Assembly (NCBI RefSeq): GCF_016918785.1 | Contig: NZ_JAFFPT010000073.1 | Span: forward strand, 1 to 45,070 | DNA length: 45,070 nucleotides | Direction of reading: 5' to 3' | Source of the DNA: Leptospira ainazelensis | GTDB lineage: Bacteria; Spirochaetota; Leptospiria; Leptospirales; Leptospiraceae | Part shown: positions 1 to 19,647 of the stretch, piece by piece | Layout: every line of letters starts with the position of its first letter | Numbering within the stretch: the stretch's first letter is position 1 | Notes under the pieces: model-generated | Database searches by the model: none | What the model saw: only the letters and a program-made list of their open reading frames with translations | Told to the model about the DNA's origin: nothing | Program-made: the position numbers and the translations under genes

Positions 1-1
1 C

Positions 2-1155
<1,154 letters not shown>

Positions 1156-1159
<4 letters not shown>

Positions 1160-1210
1160 AATCATTAGAATATTCGATTTTTCTAAAGCTGAAAGATCAA
1201 GGAGCCAAAC

Positions 1211-1224
<14 letters not shown>
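1156..1224 (+). CDS. possible 22-residue coupling ORF between flhA and flhF
   Basis: An ATG at 1156 overlaps the flhA TGA as ATGA, and the frame runs 22 codons to a TAA at 1222-1224, inside the first codons of flhF (ATG 1211). A GGGAG-like purine stretch lies just upstream. No domain is recognisable in a peptide this short. It may only carry ribosomes across the 51-nt flhA-flhF gap, or it may be chance. Low confidence as a gene. Confidence 0.15.
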
Positions 1225-2512
<1,288 letters not shown>

Positions 2513-2539
2513 TCCGATCAGGCTGGAAAGAGGTAAAGA

Positions 2540-3448
<909 letters not shown>

Positions 3449-3451
3449 TCC

Positions 3452-3937
3452 TTGAACCTCCAGGTTTTATTTATCGCAGTTTTCGCAGTCATTGCGCTCA
3501 TCGTCAGTCCGATCTGCGGATTTCTCGCAGGGAACCAAGTCGGTCATATCGTTTTAGTCTCCATTCTTTCCACCTTCGCTTTTGCAATTTTCGGTTTTGG
3601 AGTACATGCGATCTTAGAAATGAAAGTCCCCGAGTTCTTGGATTTTCTTTCCAATCTTACCGGAGAGTTTTCATCGGCTTCTTCCGGTGACGAAGGTTCT
3701 GGAGCCGCCGGGTTTCGGGATTATACAAGCCAAGCCGGAGATTCCGAGTTTGCAACCGCTTCCGCAGACGGTCCTTCCTCATCCGAAGTCTTTGCTTCTT
3801 CCACTCCGAAACGCCAGAAAAACGGTAACTTTGGAGATCATATCATGGTCGAAAATATAGCGATCAAAAACGAACCAAAACTGATGGCCGAAGCGATCCG
3901 TACGATGCTTGCAAAAGACGACATGGGAGAAAAGTAA
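3452..3937 (+). CDS. small membrane protein of the flhG-fliA interval
   Basis: I do not recognise a named family. The best start is TTG at 3452, only 3 nt after the flhG stop. The 161-residue product opens with two hydrophobic helices (about 4-25 and 30-52). A Ser/Gly/Ala-rich linker with little predicted structure follows (about 70-125), then a compact charged C-terminal segment (about 128-161) containing [17 protein letters not shown]. Short membrane genes sit at the equivalent place in other spirochaete flagellar operons, so a role tied to FlhF/FlhG placement or flagellar regulation is plausible but is inference from position. Coding is supported by spacing and by the sharp contrast between helices, linker and tail. 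Confidence 0.8.
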   Translation: MNLQVLFIAVFAVIALIVSPICGFLAGNQVGHIVLVSILSTFAFAIFGFGVHAILEMKVPEFLDFLSNLTGEFSSASSGDEGSGAAGFRDYTSQAGDSEFATASADGPSSSEVFASSTPKRQKNGNFGDHIMVENIAIKNEPKLMAEAIRTMLAKDDMGEK

Positions 3938-4019
3938 CAATTTCTTTCCTAAATACCGTTCAAAGCGGTCAAGAACTGCAATGAGACAAAAAACTGCTTG
4001 ATTTCCCTGTTTTTGCCTC

Positions 4020-4074
<55 letters not shown>

Positions 4075-4094
4075 GTTTTTCCAGATCCGAGCTT

Positions 4095-4887
<793 letters not shown>

Positions 4888-4895
<8 letters not shown>

Positions 4896-4908
4896 AGAAT
4901 TTATTTAC
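4888..4908 (+). promoter_or_regulatory. perfect inverted repeat across the fliA stop codon
   Basis: GTAAATAAA (4888-4896) and TTTATTTAC (4900-4908) are perfect complements around a 3-nt loop. The TAA stop of fliA is in the left arm and the fapA start is 16 nt past the right arm. The stem is mostly A-T, and no T-run follows, so it is not a classical terminator. It could affect RNA stability or fapA translation, or bind a dimeric regulator as DNA. Confidence 0.35.
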
Positions 4909-4924
4909 CAGGACAAAAATCTAT

Positions 4925-6913
<1,989 letters not shown>

Positions 6914-6921
6914 ACCATAGG

Positions 6922-7281
6922 ATGCGCCTCAGTGATACTCTTTTAGGCTATGGACAGGCTCCGGACATGATTCGGAGACAACAGGTGGAAAACCCTTTCA
7001 CCATGCCCCATACGATCTCCGAAACGGCTCGGGTGGTAAAAGAGTACAACGATACCAGAAAATACGCGGTCGAATTGTACACCGACGTATTCTCCCTTTC
7101 TCCCGAATCCAGGGAAAGAATGGTTTCCGCTCGCAATCAGAAAATCGATCAGATCCGGGACAAACTCAAAACATACAAACCCGCGTCGGAAGGTCAGTCT
7201 GAATTGGTCACGTATTCTGCGGGCGGCGCAAAGGCGACTAACGCACCATCCAATCGAGGAAGAATCGAATTCTTCGCTTAA
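6922..7281 (+). CDS. uncharacterised protein of the late flagellar operon
   Basis: A 119-residue soluble protein that I do not recognise. It starts 8 nt after the FapA-type gene stops. It is rich in charged and polar residues, with a likely helical central part (about 40-90, including [20 protein letters not shown]) and a flexible Gly/Ala/Asn tail ending RGRIEFFA. No signal peptide or membrane helix is visible. The tight link to the upstream gene and the 48-nt gap to the next membrane gene suggest co-transcription with flagellar genes; function cannot be inferred beyond that. Confidence 0.75.
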   Translation: MRLSDTLLGYGQAPDMIRRQQVENPFTMPHTISETARVVKEYNDTRKYAVELYTDVFSLSPESRERMVSARNQKIDQIRDKLKTYKPASEGQSELVTYSAGGAKATNAPSNRGRIEFFA

Positions 7282-7329
7282 TCTTATTTCCGTGGGAATG
7301 TTGTTGGAGACGGTTCCGGGGGAAAAGAT

Positions 7330-8671
<1,342 letters not shown>

Positions 8672-8675
<4 letters not shown>

Positions 8676-9235
8676 ATTCTCCCAAACTTTTTGTTCTCTC
8701 TTCCGTTGCCGGAGGAGGGAAGTCGACCCTGATTCAAAAACTGCGACAGAAACACCCGGAGATTTTGTTCTCCATTTCCTGCACGACTCGCGCACCACGC
8801 CCCGGAGACAAGGATGGTGTGACCTATCACTTTCTTTCCAGAGAAGAATTTGAAAAAGGCATCGCAGAATCCGCATTCTTAGAATACGCGATCGTTCACG
8901 ATCAATATTACGGAACTCCCATTAAGTTTATAGAAGACGCTTTTCAAAAAGGAGCGTCCGTGATCATGGACATCGACGTCCAAGGAGCGAAGATCATCCA
9001 AGAGAAAATGCCTGAAAGAATCGTAACGATTTTTATTCTTCCGCCTAACGAAGAAGAATGGGAAAAACGTTTGCGCGGGCGTGGGACCGACTCGGAAGAA
9101 AATATTTTGAAAAGAATCAAAAACGGAAAAGCTGAACTGGCACGCCAAGACGAATTTAATTTTAAGATCGTAAACGACGATTTGGAAGCTGCTTTCAAAG
9201 AATTGGAGGAAATCGTTCTTACGAATTCGAAGTAA
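8672..9235 (+). CDS. gmk: guanylate kinase, probable CTG start
   Basis: Guanylate kinase converts GMP to GDP with ATP. The frame encodes the whole fold: an N-terminal beta strand and P-loop [15 protein letters not shown], the GMP-binding block [13 protein letters not shown], then [30 protein letters not shown] and a final [10 protein letters not shown]. The first ATG/GTG/TTG in frame is TTG at 8765, which would delete the P-loop. Upstream the frame is closed by TAA at 8639-8641. The best start is therefore CTG at 8672, overlapping the remA TGA as CTGA and preceded by GAGG at 8658-8661. That gives 187 residues, short at the C-terminus compared with the roughly 205 of E. coli. The loop reads VAGGGK rather than the usual PSGxGK. 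Identity is secure; the start is inferred. Confidence 0.9.
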
Positions 9236-9723
9236 GCTTTTTGGAAAGTTTTTTTTGTGAAATTTTGTCGGAGTTCCGACGGGAAGTGTTGCAGAATTTT
9301 TTCTTGAAGAATTTTAATTTTCTGATATGGGTGGCTTTGTGGATTTTTCCCGCCACCTCTCCCCTCCACCCAAAATCAGCATAACCTTACCCACAAAGTG
9401 GACTGAATCTTTAAAAGAATCTGTCGGAACTACGACAATCCTCCGTGAAACGAAATCCCCGCCCTGTTTTTGGGTGGCGGGGCGGGTGGTGGGAGGCTCC
9501 GGGTGACTTTGCTCTATCATAAAATCAATATTTTGCAAGTAAAAAGTCTCGAATGTAGGAACTCCTACAAAAATTTTGATTGGATCGCCCTGATTCGAAA
9601 TCGCTTTTTTAACTTGTGGGTAAGGTTATGCAAAATCAGGGTGGGCGCGCGTGATTTTTCGGCAAAGTCGTAGTTCCGACCGGGAGGTTTTTACGGAAGG
9701 ACGTTTCCTCTTCAATCGGTTTT
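9236..9723. repeat. composite of dispersed repeats between gmk and the next gene
   Basis: No gene is seen in these 488 nt. Three 14-nt boundary boxes are present: GTCGGAGTTCCGAC at 9267-9280, GTCGGAACTACGAC at 9423-9436 and its exact reverse complement at 9667-9680. Between them lie one direct copy of the family (about 9422-9570, ending in TGTAGGAACTCCTACA at 9554-9569) and two partial inverted copies (about 9267-9375 and 9613-9680). The core folds: CCCCGCC at about 9457-9463 faces a downstream GGCGGGG. Positions 9379-9458 recur without a mismatch at 44991-45070, and 9613-9644 recurs inverted at 44977-45008. A nested insertion of related small elements would explain the pattern. Confidence 0.85.
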
Positions 9724-10161
9724 ATGTTTCTAAGAAATTCCTTTCTGATAGCAAGCTCCCTTTTTTTCGTAACTTCCATTTCTTTAGGTGAAAAAAACAT
9801 GAAGATGAAAGACTCTAAAGAATTTCTAAAACGTTTAAAAGAAATTCCGAACCTATTCCTGGAATCGAAAAAGTTAGCTGAAAAAAATTCTGTCACGGAT
9901 CCATATCCTTATCTGGAAAGTCTTACAAAGGAATTTAGGGAGGCGAGAAAGTCTTACCAGATTGGAATCCCTTATCGACACATTGCGACTTGCTCCACTG
10001 GAGAACATCGATTTGTAGAGGTAAAATACGAAGTTTTTATCTTCGCCAAAGGTAAAGAACTGAAATTTTCAATTTTAGAAAGTAAACTTCACGAAATCGA
10101 AAAACATCGGGATCAGTTTTTTAAGGAAGAAGAGAAAATCTTAGACAACTTCCATCTGTGA
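9724..10161 (+). CDS. small exported hypothetical protein
   Basis: A 145-residue protein that I do not recognise. It begins with a clear signal-peptide-like stretch (MFLRNSFLIASSLFFVTSIS, with a likely cleavage region near SLG-EK). The rest is Lys/Glu rich and mostly helical, with one short beta-like stretch (FVEVKYEVFIFAKGKELKFS, about 96-115) and a charged C-terminal helix. There is no lipobox Cys. It stands alone after the repeat block and converges on the minus-strand flagellar cluster. Base composition is more A/T rich than the flagellar genes. Export is inferred from the signal peptide; function unknown. Confidence 0.6.
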   Translation: MFLRNSFLIASSLFFVTSISLGEKNMKMKDSKEFLKRLKEIPNLFLESKKLAEKNSVTDPYPYLESLTKEFREARKSYQIGIPYRHIATCSTGEHRFVEVKYEVFIFAKGKELKFSILESKLHEIEKHRDQFFKEEEKILDNFHL

Positions 10162-10280
10162 TTGTAAATCCGACCTTGATTCGATCCTGAAAATCGAGGA
10201 AGTCGAATTCTTATTTTTCCAAATTCTGTTTTGAGTCGAAAACCTAAGTCGTTTTTTTATTTCGAATCGGTCTTTCTACG

Positions 10281-10670
10281 TTATCTGCAATCGGGTGAAT
10301 CGACTAAAATAAAGGGCATCGAAGTCGCGACCCCGTTCGCTTTGAGTTCGCGGTCCTTGAGATAAAATCCGCAAACCGAAACGGAACTTCCCACCTGGAC
10401 GTTGGAAATCAAGGACGGAGAATCCGAATCTAACGCGACCGGTTTTCCGGAGAAATAAACCACAAAACGAATCGAGTTTCCTTTGTATAAAATTTCGGAA
10501 ACGGTTCCCGCGATTTGGATCGTCTTTCCGAAGGCTGCGGATGGATTGGAGACTAATTCGTATCCGCTAACTTTCGGAGGAGGCGAGTTTTTTTTCTTTC
10601 CTAAAACCGGAAGTGTTGCCAAAAGAAAAAAAATACAAAGAAGAATTAGAACTTTATGATATTGTCTCAT
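10281..10670 (-). CDS. exported OB-fold-like hypothetical protein at the end of the fliI cluster
   Basis: A 129-residue product with an N-terminal signal sequence (about 6-24, with hydrophobic LLCIFFLLATLPVLG) followed by KKKNSPPP. The mature part has alternating beta segments (GKTIQIAGTVSEILY, IRFVVYFSGKPVALD, VGSSVSVCGFYLKDR) resembling the small OB-fold domains of periplasmic nucleic-acid-binding-like or BOF proteins. It has two Cys in the mature part, which could pair. It begins 12 nt after the flbB stop, so it belongs to the same transcript. A periplasmic role near the flagellar basal body is possible but is inference only. Confidence 0.75.
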   Translation of the reverse strand: MRQYHKVLILLCIFFLLATLPVLGKKKNSPPPKVSGYELVSNPSAAFGKTIQIAGTVSEILYKGNSIRFVVYFSGKPVALDSDSPSLISNVQVGSSVSVCGFYLKDRELKANGVATSMPFILVDSPDCR

Positions 10671-10682
10671 CGTTTACTCCGT

Positions 10683-11330
10683 TTATGGATTTGTTTCGAC
10701 CGCGTCGTCGGGAATTCCGGGTGTTTTGATTCCGCCCGATCTACTCAGCCATTTGTTAGTGATCATAGCTCTTCTGTCCGCCGGAAAAAGAGTCAAAAGA
10801 TAAGTCGTGATCGTGGGCCTTCCGTCGTCTTCCGCATCCTTATCCATCTGAATAAAGACGTCGATGATGTCTCCGTCCGGCCAGTTTAAAAGCATTCCGA
10901 CCGCCGAATCGGGAGGCATGTTCCCAACCTTATCCGCGAGAACTTTGACCAGCTTCTGACGACTGTTCTTTTCCGCTTCGGTGGATTTCATGTCCTTCTC
11001 TTTTGTGATAAGGCCTTTTCTCATCTCTTCGAGTTTTTCCATCTCGGCTTCGAGTCTTGCTTTTTCGGTGAGGAGTTCGGCTTTTCTTTTTTCCAACTCG
11101 TCCAATTCTTCCGCGAAACGTTCTTGTGCTTTCGTAAATTCCAATTTTTGAAGTTCGGAAGGGGATTCGCTGTCTTGATTTACGAGACCCGGTTCCTTTC
11201 TGAGGAAAGGAAAAATTTCGGATGCGTTGATGATTTGAAAGTAATCAAAAACAAAAAAACCGATTCCCAAGAGGAAGAAGATAAGAAGAACCAGATAGAT
11301 TGCTCTTGCTTTGTCGCTTAACGATGCCAT
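10683..11330 (-). CDS. flbB: FlbB-like flagellar collar protein (MotE/MgtE-N type)
   Basis: A 215-residue protein with one membrane helix (about 11-34), a strong coiled coil rich in Glu and Lys (about 60-120), and a C-terminal helical domain (about 125-205) with LVKVLADKVGNMPPDSAVGM and RPTITTYLLTLFPADRRAMI, the pattern of MotE/MgtE-N domains. In Borrelia the FlbB protein encoded near fliI-fliJ builds the base of the spirochaete-specific collar around the motor; topology and gene order here match. It starts 1 nt after the preceding small ORF (TAATATG), so translation is probably coupled. The symbol rests on architecture and position rather than on a search. Confidence 0.78.
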   Translation of the reverse strand: MASLSDKARAIYLVLLIFFLLGIGFFVFDYFQIINASEIFPFLRKEPGLVNQDSESPSELQKLEFTKAQERFAEELDELEKRKAELLTEKARLEAEMEKLEEMRKGLITKEKDMKSTEAEKNSRQKLVKVLADKVGNMPPDSAVGMLLNWPDGDIIDVFIQMDKDAEDDGRPTITTYLLTLFPADRRAMITNKWLSRSGGIKTPGIPDDAVETNP

Positions 11331-11331
11331 A

Positions 11332-11616
11332 TTAAACCTTTAGGTCGATCCGGTTCCTATTGATCTTATTTTCCAATTGTTCGGCCTTTTCTTGAAAATC
11401 GGTAATTTTTCTCTGAAGGCTAAGCATAGAATCCGGAGGAACCGAAGAATTTCCCGATGTCGCGTTCAAAATTTTTTGAAAAAACGACTCATTTTTTGAA
11501 TCGTTCGTAGAGCTTTTTAAGCTCTGAGAGCCCTGCGTCGTCGTTTGCACTTTCAGGGTTTGTTCCCGTATCGAATGTAAAGATTCTCGGAGGCGGTTCA
11601 GATTGAGTGGATTCAT
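11332..11616 (-). CDS. 94-residue ORF overlapping the 3' end of fliJ
   Basis: A 94-residue coiled-coil-like protein, rich in Ser, Asn and Gln, with heptad-like LQRKITDFQEKAEQLENKI near the end. It has no recognised family. Its first 128 nt lie in a different frame of the fliJ 3' end. Two things argue it is real: a GGAGAG Shine-Dalgarno sequence 6 nt ahead of its ATG, and its TAA sitting one base before the flbB ATG, a coupling arrangement. It could be an export-apparatus or collar accessory protein, but that is inference. Alternatively the true start could be an internal codon outside fliJ. Confidence 0.65.
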   Translation of the reverse strand: MNPLNLNRLRESLHSIREQTLKVQTTTQGSQSLKSSTNDSKNESFFQKILNATSGNSSVPPDSMLSLQRKITDFQEKAEQLENKINRNRIDLKV

Positions 11617-12061
11617 GGATTTCTCTCCATTGGATGGATTTTAGCTGATTGTAATGTTCTTCGAGCTCGAACTTTTCTTTTTTGAAATAGAGCTTTCTAT
11701 ATTGTTTGTATTGATTGTCTTTTAGAATTTCCAGGATCTTTCGATCCTTCTGAGCAAGAATCAACTCTGTTCTTTTGGAATCGAGCTCGGGCTTTTTTTT
11801 ATCGATATCCGATTCTAAATTCTCATTTTGAGTGATGAGAGAACGAATATAACCTTGGTGCAATTGATAGTCCCGTAAAGACGCTCCGCGAAGAGAATAA
11901 GATTCTCCCGTGAGGAGATCGATCTGTTTCTCATTCTCCAGAATCTCGTTTCGAATCTGATTGATTTCACCCGCGACGAGGGAGAATGCTTTGAGTTTTT
12001 CGTCTTCCTTTTTCTTTCTAAGATTGAGGACGGGTTCTAAATTGAATGCAAAACGTTTCAA
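11489..12061 (-). CDS. fliJ: FliJ-like export apparatus coiled-coil protein
   Basis: A 190-residue helical coiled-coil protein that starts KRFAFNLEPVLNLRKKKEDE, the typical FliJ N-terminal block, and continues as a long charged two-helix hairpin to about residue 145. The start is TTG at 12061, 4 nt after the fliI stop. FliJ sits in the centre of the FliI hexamer and contacts FlhA. About 40 residues beyond the usual FliJ length (from about 150) are Pro/Thr/Asn rich and end SELKKLYERFKK. This extension is the part overlapping the next ORF in another frame. The equivalent Borrelia gene is called flbA. Confidence 0.85.
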   Translation of the reverse strand: MKRFAFNLEPVLNLRKKKEDEKLKAFSLVAGEINQIRNEILENEKQIDLLTGESYSLRGASLRDYQLHQGYIRSLITQNENLESDIDKKKPELDSKRTELILAQKDRKILEILKDNQYKQYRKLYFKKEKFELEEHYNQLKSIQWREIHESTQSEPPPRIFTFDTGTNPESANDDAGLSELKKLYERFKK

Positions 12062-12065
12062 AGGA

Positions 12066-13430
<1,365 letters not shown>

Positions 13431-14027
13431 AGAAAGACCGGAATTAATCTCTTGGTATCTAGGAATTGTCGGAAAGTCAAGTATCTATGTGAAAATAAAA
13501 GAATTATGTCTCTAAGGAAAGAAAACGACTCTGAGATGAATTCGTGATTCTTTCGGGAGAGATTCTTGTCGGAGATACGACGATTTTCTGTGGAAGTCGC
13601 GCGCCCCACCCTCGTTGGGTGGTGGAGGCGGGTTGGCGGGGAAAAATCGGTGGAATTTCCCTTAGCACAAAAAGAGCAATTTGTAAAAGCAAAAAAACGA
13701 GCGCTCTTTTTGTAGGAGTTCCCACGAGGTTTCACATTCTCTTTGCCAGTTGGAAATAGGCTCACAAATCTCCTTTTCCACAAAGTAGATTTTAAATCGC
13801 AAAAGTAGGAACTCACACAATCCGTAAAAGACAGCCTTAATTTCACTGAACACCTCCACTTCTTCCAACCTTTTCGGCATGCTGTGGGAACTCCTAAAAA
13901 AAGAAAAGATCTCCCGGAGAACCCGGGAGATCGATAAGAAGGGAGAAGAATGTCTTGGTTAAAAACAGATTCAGAAAAAAGAGAAAGAGAGGAAGCTCCA
14001 AAACTTCCCTCGAATAATTTCCTATTT
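13431..14027. repeat. repeat-filled gap between fliH and fliI
   Basis: No gene. A 160-nt element at about 13566-13729 matches the family copy at 38704-38866. Both have a left box (TTGTCGGAGATACGAC here), the identical 14-nt core AAGTCGCGCGCCCC (13594-13607), a G-rich half that can pair with it (CCACCC facing GGGTGG), and a right box TGTAGGAGTTCCCACG at 13711-13726. Two decayed right-box-like palindromes follow near 13804 and 13882. A 225-codon minus-strand frame across this stretch has no family features and is rejected. Confidence 0.8.
13895..13932 (-). terminator. intrinsic terminator after fliH
   Basis: GATCTCCCGG (13908-13917) and CCGGGAGATC (13923-13932) form a perfect 10-bp GC-rich stem with a 5-nt loop. 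Reading the minus strand away from fliH, the stem is followed by a T-rich run (complement of 13895-13907), the classic Rho-independent layout. It lies about 95 nt past the fliH stop and would end the fliF-fliG-fliH transcript before fliI. Confidence 0.8.
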
Positions 14028-14951
<924 letters not shown>

Positions 14952-14953
14952 CG

Positions 14954-17623
<2,670 letters not shown>

Positions 17624-17663
17624 AGCGGATCTCCACCGAATTTACAATACGGGACATAATCAA

Positions 17664-17691
17664 ATATCGGAAAGAAAGTACAATCCCTTTT
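17664..17691 (-). promoter_or_regulatory. possible sigma-28 promoter for fliF
   Basis: Read on the minus strand, TCCGATAT (complement of 17664-17671) matches the sigma-28 minus-10 consensus GCCGATAA at 6 of 8 positions and lies about 40 nt ahead of the fliF start. An A-rich GAAA lies about 17 nt further upstream where TAAA is expected, at slightly wide spacing. Suggestive only. Confidence 0.25.
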
Positions 17692-18155
17692 CAAATTTTT
17701 TTAGAAAATTTTAGATTGGTACACAGATGTTAAGCGTAGCGAAAGCGTTGCATTCGGCATTTTGAATGTGTTTGTGAAACGTGTTTGTGTACTCAATCTT
17801 TGAGTAGTGGTTTTTCTGGAAAATTTTGAGATATAAATTTGGAAGAGGGGATTAGTGATTACATTAGAATTCAATGAAATACGAATTTGCTCCTTATTAA
17901 GAGAATCGAGGGATCCAAAGAATTGTTTTCTTTGAAGATTTCCTTTTTAAGAATGGAATTTGAAAATTATACGCCGTTTTTACGTGTAGTGTGGATTTTC
18001 TGATGCAGGAGTTTTTGCGAAGAAGATTTTTTGAGGACTAAAACTACAAGGCCCGATATTTCGATTTTTTTTCTTTAAAATTTTAAACTTCCTCAGCTGG
18101 AAATGTCTTAAAGGTGCAAGGGGATCTTAAAAAGCGCGGAGTTTGTGTTTTGATT

Positions 18156-18206
18156 CGAACGTAAAGGGTTCGTCCCATGCCAGTCTGGCGCTAATAAAAG
18201 ATAGCG
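18156..18206. other. cluster of three adjacent stems
   Basis: Three small perfect stems occur in 51 nt: CGAAC/GTTCG, GCCAG (18179-18183)/CTGGC (18185-18189) with a 1-nt loop, and CGCTA (18189-18193)/TAGCG (18202-18206). The minus strand also contains GTTCGAATC, as in a T-arm, but no tRNA cloverleaf can be drawn. It could be a structured RNA, a protein-binding site or a remnant of a mobile element end. Confidence 0.3.
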
Positions 18207-18507
18207 ACGAGTTTCACAAAAATGTGGGAACTCCCATGAGAATTTATCAAAATTGGTCTGTTGCGAAGGCGCCTAAACCGATAGAGACGTAATCTGTGGG
18301 AACTCCTGCGTTTTAATCGACCAATCCGGAGAAAAATTATAAAAGTCAGAATGAAAGGGCCCTTGTAATAGCTCCTACAAATTTCCTACTAAGTTTTAGA
18401 CTGAGATCTAACAGAGAATTTATACCCCGGCCGATTTGTTTGAGACCTTTCACTTCCTTGAAAATTATTTTTTTCCAGTTCTATATTCAAAAAGAGAATC
18501 GATATTC

Positions 18508-19647
18508 TTAATCTCCGCCGTTTCGTTTAAAAAAGAACTGCAACAACTTGCGAACCTGTGTCGGAGAAAGTCCATTCCCGAAAAATTCTCCATCCACCCA
18601 GATTTCGAAGTGAAGATGAATGTTGTCCGTTGTGCCCTTGGCTTCTTCCACCAAACCCGAGTTACCGACTGTTCCTAGGCTTTCCCCTTGTTTGATTTTA
18701 CTTCCCACTCGAACGTTGTTTTTGATCGAAGAAAGATGATTGAAACTCGTCATCACTCCGTTTCCGTGATCGATCCAGACCTGTCTTCCTCCGAAATCTT
18801 TTTCCACATACGTTACAGTTCCTTTATGCGATTGTGCGGTATGATATTCGTAATCGGCAAGCGTCATAGGAGAATACGAATGATCCGCGCGTACGACGAT
18901 CCCGTCTCCCGGAGCCACCGCTTCGTCTTCAAAGGTTAGATTACGAATTTGACCTTCTATATCTTTTTTTTTGTATATATCAATTCCCTTATGCACTCCG
19001 TTTCGATAGACCCGAGGGGCGTTTGGAAGTTGAAAATCAAACGTGGGAATGAGTCCGCCGGTCACGGGAAATGAATATCCTCTGAGACGATTTTCGATTC
19101 CGTTCAAAAGTTTCTGATTGAGAAAAAGTTTTAGATCGCTGATTACTACGCCGCGTTCGGTCGTATTCGGAAAAAGAATTCTTACCACGGAAGCGTCCAG
19201 ACTTTCGAGTTTGTGAAAATTGACGAGTTCCACTTTTTCATTCGTAAGAATGGTTCTCCATTCGTCACGGATCAAAACCTGAATCTCGTATTTTTTTACG
19301 GCTCTCTCTTTTCGAAAAAGAGGAACCGTGATTTCAAGACCGTTCATCAGACGTTTCGAACCGAAGTCCACGATGATCCATTCGTTTCCCGGTTGATTGG
19401 AAGAATACCAATGTGTCTGTTGATCGGAATCAAAAAGATTAAAACCTCCATATTCGGCTGAAAATGCGGAGGATACGGAATAACTAAACGGCGCGGTCGT
19501 CCATCTTCCAAAGTCGATAAAGTCCACTTCGGACCCGAAGTTTCCAAAATTGGGAGCGCCTACGATCGACGCTGTGGAAAGTAGAATCAAAAAAAATATT
19601 TTTGATAAGCGAATTTGATATTTGTAAATTATGAAATTCTTATACAT
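18508..19647 (-). CDS. M23 (LytM-type) metallopeptidase with F5/8C-like domain
   Basis: The best start is ATG at 19647, overlapping the end of the NeuB-like gene by 8 nt, giving 379 residues; a longer frame to 19803 runs inside that gene and is unlikely. A hydrophobic signal stretch ([15 protein letters not shown]) comes first. Next is a discoidin/F5-8C-like beta domain ([33 protein letters not shown]), a fold that often binds sugars. The C-terminal peptidase has the zinc residues expected: HKGID, the [17 protein letters not shown] segment and HLHFEIW. Such enzymes cut peptide cross-links in peptidoglycan in the periplasm. It is the last gene of a six-gene run that also has iron uptake and envelope enzymes. 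Confidence 0.88.
   Translation of the reverse strand: MYKNFIIYKYQIRLSKIFFLILLSTASIVGAPNFGNFGSEVDFIDFGRWTTAPFSYSVSSAFSAEYGGFNLFDSDQQTHWYSSNQPGNEWIIVDFGSKRLMNGLEITVPLFRKERAVKKYEIQVLIRDEWRTILTNEKVELVNFHKLESLDASVVRILFPNTTERGVVISDLKLFLNQKLLNGIENRLRGYSFPVTGGLIPTFDFQLPNAPRVYRNGVHKGIDIYKKKDIEGQIRNLTFEDEAVAPGDGIVVRADHSYSPMTLADYEYHTAQSHKGTVTYVEKDFGGRQVWIDHGNGVMTSFNHLSSIKNNVRVGSKIKQGESLGTVGNSGLVEEAKGTTDNIHLHFEIWVDGEFFGNGLSPTQVRKLLQFFFKRNGGD

Larger units (their letters stand above)
17624..18507. other. 884-nt gene-free spacer upstream of fliF
   Basis: No convincing gene on either strand. Visible structure: TGTGGGAACTCCCA near 18222, TGTGGGAACTCC near 18295 and a degenerate TGTAATAGCTCCTACA near 18365, all members of the palindrome seen in other spacers. 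There are three adjacent short stems between 18156 and 18206 and a long A/T-rich stretch from 17800 to 18110. The end nearest fliF holds a possible sigma-28 promoter. Confidence 0.7.

Noticed and set aside
9236..9723. CRISPR array
   Set aside because: Repeats differ in length and orientation and spacing is irregular; no cas gene is near.
18156..18206. tRNA or tRNA remnant on the minus strand
   Set aside because: A GTTCGAATC T-loop-like string exists, but the remaining stems have wrong lengths and loops and no acceptor stem can be drawn.
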